DNA of 51,777 nucleotides from Pedobacter glucosidilyticus (GTDB lineage Bacteria > Bacteroidota > Bacteroidia > Sphingobacteriales > Sphingobacteriaceae). Position numbers and translations under genes: made by a program. Location: NCBI RefSeq assembly GCF_002483235.1, contig NZ_DLHN01000033.1, positions 1 to 51,777 on the forward strand, given 5' to 3'. This document shows, piece by piece, positions 26,152-35,165 of the stretch (position 1 is its first letter; every line of letters begins with the position of its first letter). Below the pieces are notes generated by a model, which saw only the letters and a list, made by a program, of their open reading frames with translations, was not told the DNA's origin and ran no database searches.

Positions 26152-27854
26152 ATGTCAAATCAACAAGTAATTTCTTACGCTGACCTTTCCATTATAAATA
26201 GTGCTTTAAGGTCAATCAGTTCTGATATGAGCGGAGTTCATTCAGAATTAGGAACACTAAATTTTAAGCAAGACCAACTGGAAAGTGAATTGGTAAAACT
26301 TGCTGATACTTTTGCAGACTTTGTAGAAGCAGATTTAAAACACAAAGCCTTACAACTTGCAGAAACACGACAAGGAAATTTAAAACAAGACTTGCAGATC
26401 AAGTTTGGTTATTATGCCGAAGTGCGTAGAATGGCAACTGGTATTTTGCAAGGTGTTGATACGGGAGTTGTAAGTGATGATACTTTAAAATTTACGACTG
26501 AAGAAGTTATGATAAAAGCCCCAGGCTATTGGTTAGCACCTGCTTTGGTAGCATTAGCAGCTTGGGTAAGAAGTGATAAAAGCACAAATGAAAAGGCTTT
26601 AAATGAAGCATTGAAAAGAGACGACTATAAAACAACTCTTTTCTTTATGTTAGTTATGCGAAGGCTTACAAGAAACGATGCAAGTTTGAAATGGCTTGAA
26701 CGCTATTTTATGCATCAAAACCCTCATAATCTAGACAGAGAGTTTATAATAATACTGGAAGCGGTTACGACTGGTGTATTCCCACCTGCATCAAGACAAT
26801 TGATGATGACCAATGTTAAAAATTGGTTAGATCAACTTACACAAGGCGACACATTTATCAGTGAACAAAAATCTCAATGGGTAAAATTCTTTGAAGCAAT
26901 GGGGCCGTTGTCAGACGGGAAATATCCATTACTTGAAAAATTCTCTCCGAATTGGAACGCTTTAGAAAATTCATTGAAAGAAGCTAAAACACACAATGTT
27001 TTAAACTCCCACTTTAAAAATATCATTTCATCATCAGCAGATTTTTCAAAAGGTGTTAAAGTTCAGTTAGACGAAATACTATCCTTGCTCGTAACAAATT
27101 TTGATGATGAAGAATTGCCATTACAAGAGCAAGTGAGATTTAATCAACTCATAATTCAAATGGACGGTGACAAAGCAGCGGCACTAGCCGTTATGGATGC
27201 TGAGAAACATATTTTTGATGAACAAGTTGATTTCTACAACTACTTACAAACGCTTCCTTCAATCCTGAGCTAGCAGGTGCAACTAAAGTAACACAAGCTC
27301 TTGCAGTTTCGATAAGCCAACCTTGGATAGTTGAAGCCCACGACACATTTACAGCACAAAGCAGAAATAAAATTCCTCAAACTGTTGAACTTGCAATTGA
27401 TGATTTTAAAACATCGACAAAAGACGGTTGCGATGAAAACGAACTTGTAAACAAACAAGAGGCTTTTTATCAAAATGTATTAGATACTGAACTTGGTAAA
27501 CTTTCTTTTCCTTTTGCAGGTATAATTATTGGAGCATTAGTTTGTTTACTTGGCTTTTGGGCATTTAGCTTACACGTAATTGCTGGTATAGTTGGACTTG
27601 GTATTGGTGGCGTTCTTATTTGGAATGCAATAAACAATCATAACAAGGCTAAAAAACAAATCACTGAAAATGTTGAAGAACGTAAACGAAAAGCAAAAGA
27701 AGTTTTAAGGGGTTGCATAGCAGAAACCGTTGATTACAGAAAAGAACACACATCAGAAGACAGCAATGCTGAAAAATTAAGACACCTTTTAACTTCAATT
27801 ACTCCCGAAGATTTTTCGAGTATATCAAAAGAAACGGCAAGAAATATTATCTAA
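26152..27854 (+). pseudogene. Large coiled, two-helix membrane protein, frameshifted
   Basis: Two frames make up one gene of about 567 codons. Frame one (26152-27273, 373 residues) is helical and cytoplasmic, with a region rich in Leu, Lys and Glu and a MLVMRRLTRNDASLKWL segment. It ends LQTLPSILS-stop. Another frame, open without stops from before 27250 to 27854, continues NPELAGATKVTQALAVSISQ, then a two-helix hydrophobic hairpin (FPFAGIIIGALVCLLGFWAF, then IAGIVGLGIGGVLIW), then a charged helical tail. The switch point lies near 27240-27265. It could be a sequencing error, a true mutation, or programmed frameshifting; I see no clear slippery site. It is probably the membrane component of the island. 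Confidence 0.65.
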
Positions 27855-27872
27855 CAATTAAAATTTAGAACA

Positions 27873-28064
27873 ATGAACAAAATAATTTTAGGTGACAATT
27901 CAGGACAATCTGAAAACACCAACCACGAACCGAAAAAAGAAAATACTATAAAACCAAATTTGTTTCAAGGAAGGACAGAGGCAGAAAAAGGAAATGCGAA
28001 ATTTCCTGATTGGGATATTGTTCCGCCAAATCAAATTATAAACCCAAGGATTAAACCACAGTAA
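27873..28064 (+). CDS. Small polar protein of the AAA+ island
   Basis: A 63-residue, Asn/Pro/Lys-rich protein (for example TEAEKGNAKFPDWDIVPPN) without a hydrophobic segment. Its stop overlaps the next start by one base (TAATG), and it begins 18 bp after the frameshifted gene, so it is clearly part of the operon. It may be an adaptor or a disordered linker. No family recognised. Confidence 0.6.
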   Translation: MNKIILGDNSGQSENTNHEPKKENTIKPNLFQGRTEAEKGNAKFPDWDIVPPNQIINPRIKPQ

Positions 28065-28597
28065 TGGCAGCACCGACAACATATTCTGAGTGGACAAATC
28101 TTCTTGATAAGTTCGGTAATGGTGATGATACAGCATTAGAAGAATTGGCTAAAGGCAGTTTCACGGTTGATGCCGGAACGGCTTCTCGTTTTTATTCAAG
28201 AGTTGAAGAAGTCTATAAAAAGCGAAAACAAAATTGGCTTGATAAATTCCAACGTTCGTTCCAAATGCAAAACTGTAAGTCGGAGGACGACGTTGAAATT
28301 GCGTTACGAAACGGCAAACAAAATCTTTATCCATTAAGCAAGTTTGCTGTTTTAAAAGGACTTCCAGAAGATTTACGAAAAACCTTAAAGAAAGACCTTG
28401 AAGATTTTGTTGCTGAAATAAAAAAGTCATTAAAGGATAATGTTTCGAAGATTTCAAGCGGTAGAGAAAAAATGTTGATTTTGTTAAACACATTTGGTCT
28501 TAACGACATACCTGAAGAAATTAAAACAGATAAGAAAAACAACAAACAAAATACAAACGAAACAATCCCACCAGCGGGAAGAAAAATAATATTTTAA
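28064..28597 (+). CDS. Unknown 177-residue helical protein of the AAA+ island
   Basis: Cytoplasmic and mostly helical: AAPTTYSEWTNLLDKFGNGD at the start, then FYSRVEEVYKKRKQNWLDKF and LRKTLKKDLEDFVAEIKKSL. It ends in a basic, Asn-rich tail. Translationally coupled to the gene before, and 1 bp from the AAA+ gene after it. It may be a substrate adaptor or partner of the ATPase, which is inferred from position. No family recognised. Confidence 0.65.
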   Translation: MAAPTTYSEWTNLLDKFGNGDDTALEELAKGSFTVDAGTASRFYSRVEEVYKKRKQNWLDKFQRSFQMQNCKSEDDVEIALRNGKQNLYPLSKFAVLKGLPEDLRKTLKKDLEDFVAEIKKSLKDNVSKISSGREKMLILLNTFGLNDIPEEIKTDKKNNKQNTNETIPPAGRKIIF

Positions 28598-28598
28598 A

Positions 28599-30152
28599 AT
28601 GGCAAATAAAGCAGAGTTCAAGACTTCGCTCTTGCGAATGTTCAGAGCAAGAATACCTTTTATATCAATCCGAAGTATCGAAAGAGCTAGGATTTTAGAG
28701 GTAGTACAACAATTAGCGGAAGAAATTAACATCCCTATTTATGTTCATAGTTTATCACACGGAACAATGGATATAAAATCTAAAAAGAGTGTAAATGATG
28801 ACCGTTCCGTTGCAGGTGGTTTAGATTATGCTGTTCAGAACATTTCACAAAGACAGAATTTGACTTTTGTTTTTACAGAAGTAAGCGACATTGAAGATGA
28901 TAACTTAGTTTCAAGACACATTTATGATTGTGTTGTTCAAGCAATAGAAAGAGGAGGAAGTATTTGTTTAATCACGACCAAAAGTATTTGGCCCCAATTA
29001 CAGCGATTAGGAATGACAATAACGCTTGATGCACCCAACGAAGAAGAAATGTTGGAGGTGGTTAAAGAATGTGTTACTCCTTACAAAGGTTCAATACCGC
29101 TTGAGTGGGACGAAACAGATTATAAAATGGCAGCTACCATTTTAGCAAATATGACCAAGATTGAAGCAGAAAATGTTTTGGCTACTCAAATGGCAAAAGG
29201 TTCTTTAACTAAAGACGACATCAAGGAATTAAGCAATGCAAAAGATAAATTATTTAGCGACATATCAGGTTTAGAAAAGGTAAAACTTGACCCTTCTACT
29301 CTTTCTGTTGCTGGACTTAGCGGACTTCAAAGTTGGCTTGACAATCAAAAGCAACTATTAACAGCCGATCTAAAAGCAAGAAAAATGAGACCACCAAGAG
29401 GTGTTCTTTTAGTTGGCGTTCCGGGTTGTGGCAAATCATTATCAGCCAAATTTATTGCTGCAAATTGGAATTTGCCATTGTATCGCCTTGACCTTGCTGC
29501 AATTCAAGGACAATATCTAGGACAATCAGAAAACAGATTAAAAGAAGCATTAGCATCAGCCGACAATGCCGCACCTTGTGTTTTATGGATTGACGAAATT
29601 GAGAAAGGGCTTTCAGGTGCGACTGGTTCAAATGATGGAGGAACATCTAATAGAATGGTTGGACAGTTTTTGTTTTGGCTTCAGGAGAGTATGGCAAAAG
29701 TGTTTGTTGTTTCAACTGCAAATGATGTTTCTAAACTTCCGCCTGAACTTTTACGCCGAGGACGATTTGATGAGTTGTTTTTTGTGGACTTACCAGGTGA
29801 AGTTGAACGAAAAGACATTATCAATTTGTATATAAAACGACACCTACTAAATCAACCATCAACAGACACGTTGAGTAAACTTGTTGAAATTTCAGACGGT
29901 TTTGCAGGTTCAGACCTTGAAGGAGCAGTAAGGGATGTTGCAATTCAAGCAGTAATCCACGGTGATAGCATCGTTGATGATACATTATTTGAAAAATGTT
30001 TCAGAAACATAGTTCCTTTAAGCAAGACAGCTCCCGAAAAAATTGAAGCTATCAGGATTTGGGGAAGAGAAAGAGCAGTTCCTGCATCAGGTGTTTCTTG
30101 GGATGCTTCACCAAACGACAAAGTTATTGGCAAACGTTCAATCATTATTTAA
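28599..30152 (+). CDS. Ycf46-like AAA+ ATPase
   Basis: A 517-residue ATPase. The N-terminal ~220 residues form a degenerate RecA-like region (RARIPFISIRSIERARILEV, then LTFVFTEVSDIEDD), as in cyanobacterial and plastid Ycf46 proteins. The AAA+ domain has Walker A GVPGCGKS at 273-280, Walker B CVLWIDEIE near 326-334, sensor STAND near 374, and the arginine-finger segment LLRRGRFDELFF near 385. A helical lid with SDGFAGSDLEGAVRD follows. It probably remodels a protein or membrane complex. It is coupled by TAATG to the small membrane gene after it. Ycf46 itself is linked to photosynthesis in cyanobacteria, so its job here is open. Confidence 0.8.
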   Translation: MANKAEFKTSLLRMFRARIPFISIRSIERARILEVVQQLAEEINIPIYVHSLSHGTMDIKSKKSVNDDRSVAGGLDYAVQNISQRQNLTFVFTEVSDIEDDNLVSRHIYDCVVQAIERGGSICLITTKSIWPQLQRLGMTITLDAPNEEEMLEVVKECVTPYKGSIPLEWDETDYKMAATILANMTKIEAENVLATQMAKGSLTKDDIKELSNAKDKLFSDISGLEKVKLDPSTLSVAGLSGLQSWLDNQKQLLTADLKARKMRPPRGVLLVGVPGCGKSLSAKFIAANWNLPLYRLDLAAIQGQYLGQSENRLKEALASADNAAPCVLWIDEIEKGLSGATGSNDGGTSNRMVGQFLFWLQESMAKVFVVSTANDVSKLPPELLRRGRFDELFFVDLPGEVERKDIINLYIKRHLLNQPSTDTLSKLVEISDGFAGSDLEGAVRDVAIQAVIHGDSIVDDTLFEKCFRNIVPLSKTAPEKIEAIRIWGRERAVPASGVSWDASPNDKVIGKRSIII

Positions 30153-30427
30153 TGGAATTTCAAATCATATCATTACTTGTTATTGGTAGTTTACTTTCAA
30201 TTTTGGGAGGTTTCTTGGCTTGGAAGTATGCAGACTTTTTTCTTGCAAGACGTGACTACTATGTAAACAGCAAGTTCGATTTATTGAAAAAGAAATTATC
30301 AATGAGTTTAGGAGTTACTGGAACAATAATATTTCTAACAATAATGGTCGCAAGTTCATTGACTGACAAAAACAAAAAACAAACGGAGAAAACAAAAAAT
30401 GAAATACAAAAGCCACGCAAAAAGTAA
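30152..30427 (+). CDS. Small two-helix membrane protein, last gene of the AAA+ island
   Basis: A 91-residue protein. I take the ATG at 30152, which overlaps the ATPase stop by one base, instead of 30059 inside the ATPase gene. Two hydrophobic segments (about residues 5-24 and 50-68) enclose a basic loop (FLARRDYYVNSKFDLLKKK), and the C-terminus is very basic (KNKKQTEKTKNEIQKPRKK). Probably an inner-membrane partner of the ATPase or of the frameshifted membrane protein. No family recognised. Confidence 0.65.
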   Translation: MEFQIISLLVIGSLLSILGGFLAWKYADFFLARRDYYVNSKFDLLKKKLSMSLGVTGTIIFLTIMVASSLTDKNKKQTEKTKNEIQKPRKK

Positions 30428-30483
30428 GCTCTATTGCAATTCGCACAAGCTAACACACGACCAAAAATTGAAATAGAGCTTAC
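30424..30483 (+). terminator. Long inverted repeat at the end of the AAA+ operon
   Basis: GTAAGCTCTATTGCAATT (30424-30441) pairs with AATTGAAATAGAGCTTAC (30466-30483): 18-bp arms, one mismatch, 24-base loop. It starts one base before the last stop codon. There is no long T-run, so it may act as a terminator or 3'-end stabiliser rather than a classic Rho-independent site. Confidence 0.5.
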
Positions 30484-30823
30484 TTTGCCAACGCTTAGAA
30501 ATTGTTTTTAAAAAATTTCCCAACGTTCAAAAAAATAAAAATACACCGACACACAGCCTGACAAACAAAGCAGACAATGATACTGAAACTCAATATTGAC
30601 AAGGCATACATAAGCCTATAAAATCTGCTAGTTGTATCATTCCAGACATAGGCCCTCTAATAACTTTATTGCTAATATTATTGCAGGGTTAATGGCTTAT
30701 TCTTTTTTTTCCTAAAAAACCTTCAATTGCTTATAAAACTTATAATTCTAAGCAATTAGCAGTTTTCTGATTAATCGAACTCAGGTTTATAATGTTGAGC
30801 AAGCTAATGAAATAGGTTTAGAC
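30484..30823. other. Gene-free stretch at the right edge of the AAA+ island
   Basis: No gene seen. The first ~80 bp carry GCCAACGC and CGACACAC words like those at the left edge; the rest is AT-rich with T-runs. Confidence 0.4.
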
Positions 30824-32195
30824 CTATTCTTTTAAATATACTACCCAATGTCCTCCCTTAGCAGGTCCGGAACGCTCTAAAAATCCTTTATCTTTTAAGT
30901 TTCTAATATTTTTCTCAACAGTAGTAGTAGATATTCCTAAGAGACTTGCTAATTTCTTTTGAGAAACTTTATAATTAAAAGAAATTTCCTTAAGCAGCAG
31001 CAGCTCTGTATTAGATAATTTTTCACCCAACTTTTCACCCAACTTTTCTTTTTGGACAGATCTCCACAGAGTAACCACGAACAAAGCCCTCGTAAGAAAA
31101 CTCAGGAGGCAATAGAGAAGCCTCGCTCATCAGATCCTTTATCCGGCTAATACCTGAACCAATTTGTTCCACCATGTGTATTCTTTCGAATAACCCAAAG
31201 ATTAATGGATTACGACTATGGCTTCTTTTTCCAAATTCTTGTTTGGTAATTGCTTCAACCAATCCGCCAGGATTAGAAATTTCTATTCGGTCATCAAATA
31301 ATTCAATGTTTATACGGCCTCCTTTATCATAGTAATCTCTATGAGAAAGCGCATTGATGATAGTCTCTTTAAAAACAGTTTCGGGAATTTCCCATAGTTC
31401 TTTCCTTGGTCCTGATCCTTCAATTTTGTAGCTAATGTTTAGCTTATTTCTAAGCCAGTTCATTGCTTGCAGATATTGCTTGTATAAAGGTCCGGTCATT
31501 AACTTGTCGTCAGTAATGTTGGTTTTGTTTGTTCCTCTAAAAGCTATGCAGCGTATCACGGCTTTATCAAAAAAATTCTCGGGTAATTTTCCAAAAAATA
31601 AAACTGCACCATTTTTAAGATAAGTAACATCATGGTAAAGCTTAAGGTTCTTCTGTATTTGAATATCATCAATACCATGCGAAAAATTCGCTAATTTTCT
31701 GAATTCGGCAAAAAAATCAGTATCTATATCCTCTGAAGCATTAAAACCCAAGCATGGTGTTTCATCAAAATAAATTTTATCAGTTTGTTGGAAAAATCTT
31801 CGCATTTCTTCAGCTCCCGTAAGCTTTTGCGAGTTAGGTCCTAACCTAACATAAATTGCTCCAGAGAAGATATAGGGTTTCTGCGGACCTGAACTTACTT
31901 CTATGACACCAATTTGACAGCCGTCAACATCAACAAAGTAAAATGAGAAATGGAGCTGAGGGTTGATTTCATTCAGAGAATTCTGCATGGCAGATCGCTG
32001 TACATTGTTTATATCAATTCCTTTTATTTCGTTTTTATCGGTAACGCCTAATAATAAAATCCCACCGGCAGCATTAGCAAAAGCGCATATTTCAGAAGTA
32101 ATTTCCCGAACTTTGCTGGGAATACTTACTTTAAACTCAGCATTGTATCCCTCTACAGACTTAACTATACTTTTTATTTCCTCGGAACTTAACAT
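30824..32195 (-). pseudogene. AlbA_2/ATP-binding transcriptional regulator, frameshifted
   Basis: Two frames together form one protein of about 455 residues. The first (32195 down to 31035) has an AlbA_2 domain (EFKVSIPSKVREI, AGGILLLGVTDKNEIKG), then the ATP-binding region typical of RecG-like regulators (ETIINALSHRDYYDKGGRIN, ISNPGGLVEAI, IGSGISRIKDLM). It leaves frame at PPEFSYEG. The second frame (31084 down to 30824) continues FVVTLWRSVQ and carries the expected winged-helix DNA-binding domain (VSQKKLASLLGISTTTVEKN). One extra base near 31080 would explain it. It stands alone. Such proteins regulate stress or mobile genes, but the target here is unknown. Confidence 0.75.
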
Positions 32196-32312
32196 AGATA
32201 AGCTAATTTATAAAATTAAAATTCAGTTTGTCTGACCAAAATAGACTTAATAACAGTATTAACCTCAACTATCTTTTTCAAAAAAGAACATAGGTTGTCA
32301 AAAATCATATTT

Positions 32313-32381
32313 GTCACATTGAGCGGAGTCGAAATATTCCCTAGTATGCTCATAAAAAGCTTCAACTCCGCTTAAGACGAC
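32313..32381. repeat. Inverted pair of GAGCGGAGTCGAA repeats
   Basis: GTCACATTGAGCGGAGTCGAAA on the plus strand is followed after ~25 bp by its imperfect reverse complement (GCTTCAACTCCGCTTAAGAC). Together they can fold as a hairpin between two minus-strand genes. The same core stands singly at 5951 and 15702. Confidence 0.6.
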
Positions 32382-32447
32382 ACTCGACTCCTCACCATCA
32401 GTCATTTAAAACTCATTAAAACTCTCATCTATTAAATCCAAAATCAC

Positions 32448-34358
32448 TTAACCTAAAAGATTATTCGTAAACCTCATTTTTATACCTGCTTGAAAGTTTT
32501 CTATCGTCTTGAAAATTTCTTTTAAGGTAACCTGTTCTATACGGGTAAGGTTTTTAAGCTCTATATAATTATTAGGTTTTATCTTTTCATGAATCACTTG
32601 TGAAGCTTGATTTTTTAGCCTTAAACTCATCAAATAATAATAAGACTGCATCAACTCATGAAACTGAGTTTCAGAAAAAACACCTTTTTCTTGTAAGGCT
32701 TTTAATCTTTCGCCAGTATTAAGTTTGAAAATTCTGTTTTGTAAGGCATAAACACGCACCAAATCTACCACAGGTGTCATGGCGTTTTTAATATCAAAAA
32801 CCTCTGATTTCCCTAAAGTTTGTGTTCTGATATTATTAAAGAAAGTTAAAGGAGGATTGTACTGAAGCGCATTTTTTGCTATAAAAACAAAGAACCTTTC
32901 CATCGGGTTTTTTAGTTCTTCATCTAAAAAGTCTTGCAACTCGTTCATAATTTGCTCATCACCATACAGGTATCGGCAATCAAAAAAAGTAGAGAATTTA
33001 ATGGCGCTTTCTGGTAAAGATTCCTCCATCCAACTCTTATAGTTACGTTTCCAATGCGATAAAGAATGTGTCCATTTAGGATTGCTAGCCATATAGCCGC
33101 CCTCGCAATACACAAAGCCAATATCATTTAATTTATCAGAAACACGTTTGGCAAATTCTAAGAAATAAGAGCGTACCAATTCACGCTGCTCATTAGCCTT
33201 ATCTTCATAAATGATAGCATTATCTTGGTCGGTTTTAAGGGTTTGCTCTTTTCTTCCCTCGCTACCTAAAACCATGAAAACAAATTTTGCAGGTGGCTTA
33301 CCCAGTTCTGTAATCACTTCTTCTATCACTTTTTGGGCAATGGTATCGGCAATGGTAGTTATCACCTGATTTACAATTTCTGCTTGTACACCTCTGCCCA
33401 ATAATTGGGTAATAATCAGTGGAACTTTCTCCCATTTTTGCTTTAATTCTTTAGCATTTAAAGCCAGCTTAACCGATTGGATGAACACTAAGGGAGATTG
33501 CGCCTGCTCGCTCAATAAGCGGTTTCTGCTTAAAAAGCCTAGATACTCACCATTTTTTTCTACCACCAAGTATCGGGCTTTGGTTCTAAACATCAATAAA
33601 ATAGCCTCATACACATAAGCATTGGTAGAAATGGTTACAATGGGGTTATCCATAATGGTTTGGATAGCCTGTTTAGCATCCACACATTGGGCTATAACAC
33701 GGTCTCTTAAAGTAATATCAGTAACAAAACCTATGATTTGTTGTGTGTTATCTTTTACAAACAAGCAACTTACTTTCTTGTCGGCCATGAGTTTAGCGGC
33801 ATCACAGATAGGGAAATCTGGGTTACAGCAGATTAAATCTCGGTAGGCAACAGCTTCAATTTTTCTGGAATATAACTGTTCTGATGCGATATAACTTTCT
33901 TCAAAAGAAGGTGGTTTTTTAAAGAAATGTGCAAATTCTTCATCCTGCATTCTGTTACCAAAATCAGTAGTGAAGTATTGAAAAAAATCATCATAAGCAC
34001 TACATAAAGCTCTAAAATCTTTCCTCGGTAAAAAATAAACCAAGGTACCTTTCTTAACAATAACGGATTTTAAGGCCTTTTTTCTGTTTAATAGTACCGA
34101 TATGCCACCAAAGCAATAGCCTGTATGATGTATCTCTACAGAGCGTTTATTGTTTTGCCCATCATAAAAAAAGGTTTCATATTCGCCCTCAGCAATAATA
34201 TCAACACCTTTCATTTTGGTAATCTCTTGCCTGTAGGCTAAAGTCTCTTTATTATACCTTATCTCCTGTAGGCTATCTGCTATGCTCAGCAAAACATCAT
34301 CAGGCAACAGATTAAAAGGAGTAGTGTTTTTTAATATGGTTAATCTTTTTTCAATCAT
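32448..34358 (-). CDS. DUF294 nucleotidyltransferase-like protein with cNMP-binding and CBS domains
   Basis: A 636-residue signalling protein. In order: a cyclic-nucleotide-binding-like domain (about 15-130, YNKETLAYRQEITKMKGVDI, YCFGGISVLLNRK), two CBS repeats (about 165-290), and the DUF294 nucleotidyltransferase domain with the signature VLGSEGRKEQTLKTDQDNA near residue 360, followed by its C-terminal domain. The GSEGR...TDQD motif resembles GlnD-type transferases. The paired exonuclease gene is 18 bp upstream in the same orientation, a common arrangement in Bacteroidota. The substrate is unknown. Confidence 0.85.
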   Translation of the reverse strand: MIEKRLTILKNTTPFNLLPDDVLLSIADSLQEIRYNKETLAYRQEITKMKGVDIIAEGEYETFFYDGQNNKRSVEIHHTGYCFGGISVLLNRKKALKSVIVKKGTLVYFLPRKDFRALCSAYDDFFQYFTTDFGNRMQDEEFAHFFKKPPSFEESYIASEQLYSRKIEAVAYRDLICCNPDFPICDAAKLMADKKVSCLFVKDNTQQIIGFVTDITLRDRVIAQCVDAKQAIQTIMDNPIVTISTNAYVYEAILLMFRTKARYLVVEKNGEYLGFLSRNRLLSEQAQSPLVFIQSVKLALNAKELKQKWEKVPLIITQLLGRGVQAEIVNQVITTIADTIAQKVIEEVITELGKPPAKFVFMVLGSEGRKEQTLKTDQDNAIIYEDKANEQRELVRSYFLEFAKRVSDKLNDIGFVYCEGGYMASNPKWTHSLSHWKRNYKSWMEESLPESAIKFSTFFDCRYLYGDEQIMNELQDFLDEELKNPMERFFVFIAKNALQYNPPLTFFNNIRTQTLGKSEVFDIKNAMTPVVDLVRVYALQNRIFKLNTGERLKALQEKGVFSETQFHELMQSYYYLMSLRLKNQASQVIHEKIKPNNYIELKNLTRIEQVTLKEIFKTIENFQAGIKMRFTNNLLG

Positions 34359-34376
34359 CGTTTTTATGATTAAGCA

Positions 34377-35039
34377 TTAAAACATCCTAAATGGCCAAAT
34401 AGACTTGGTTTTAGCTTTAGGTAGTTTTGTTTTAAAATTAAACTGTTGTGTTTCTATTTGCGCTGCTGTAATATCACCACGTTTAAGCATTTCAAAAAAG
34501 CAGGCTGCGGTAGCCTCTGCATCTACTAAAGCATGGTGCTGCTGTTGCATCTTTTGATCAAACAAAAAATCATACAATTCGGCAAGCCTTAAAAAATTAA
34601 CAGATGGATTATGAACATATTTTGCGCTGGCTAACATGGTACAAAACAAAGGACTATTTTCTATAGGGTTTTTAAGTTTTGCCCGGTAAGCATCAACACC
34701 AATGATATGAAAATCCAGCTCTATAAAATGTGCTATCAATAAAGGATTGTACTTTTTAATATCGTAAGTGAATTTTTGTAGCACTTGCTTACGCTTAACG
34801 CCATTTTCTTCTAAAAAACTTGGTTTTATACCGTGTATTTTAAATGCTGATTCTTCTATTTTGAGGTCTTGAGATTTGATATAGAAGTTTTCTCTTTTCA
34901 CCTCTTCGCCGTTTTTACGATAAATAATCCATGCCAATTGGATACATGTAGGCCAATTATCAGTCTCCTGATAGGGTTTATCCCATTTTTTAGGTAAACC
35001 AGATGTTTCTGTATCTATAACTAGAAAAAAATCTTTCAC
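34377..35039 (-). CDS. DnaQ-like 3'-5' exonuclease
   Basis: A 220-residue DEDDh exonuclease. Exo I is VIDTETSG with Asp9 and Glu11, Exo II includes AHFIELDFHIIG, and Exo III has QHHALVDAEATAACF, giving the His-x4-Asp pair. It hydrolyses nucleic acid from the 3' end in two-metal catalysis. It is first in a two-gene unit with the DUF294 protein. The gene diverges from glgX with 126 bp between starts. The target could be DNA or RNA. Confidence 0.85.
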   Translation of the reverse strand: MKDFFLVIDTETSGLPKKWDKPYQETDNWPTCIQLAWIIYRKNGEEVKRENFYIKSQDLKIEESAFKIHGIKPSFLEENGVKRKQVLQKFTYDIKKYNPLLIAHFIELDFHIIGVDAYRAKLKNPIENSPLFCTMLASAKYVHNPSVNFLRLAELYDFLFDQKMQQQHHALVDAEATAACFFEMLKRGDITAAQIETQQFNFKTKLPKAKTKSIWPFRMF

Positions 35040-35165
35040 TATCCCGAAAATATAACTTTATTACTCATGTTTTAAACAATTAAGAGATATAAAAAAAATA
35101 GGTACAATTTTTAGTGTTACTGATGCTGATTTAATATTTAGCTATCATTCACAAAAAAATCATCT

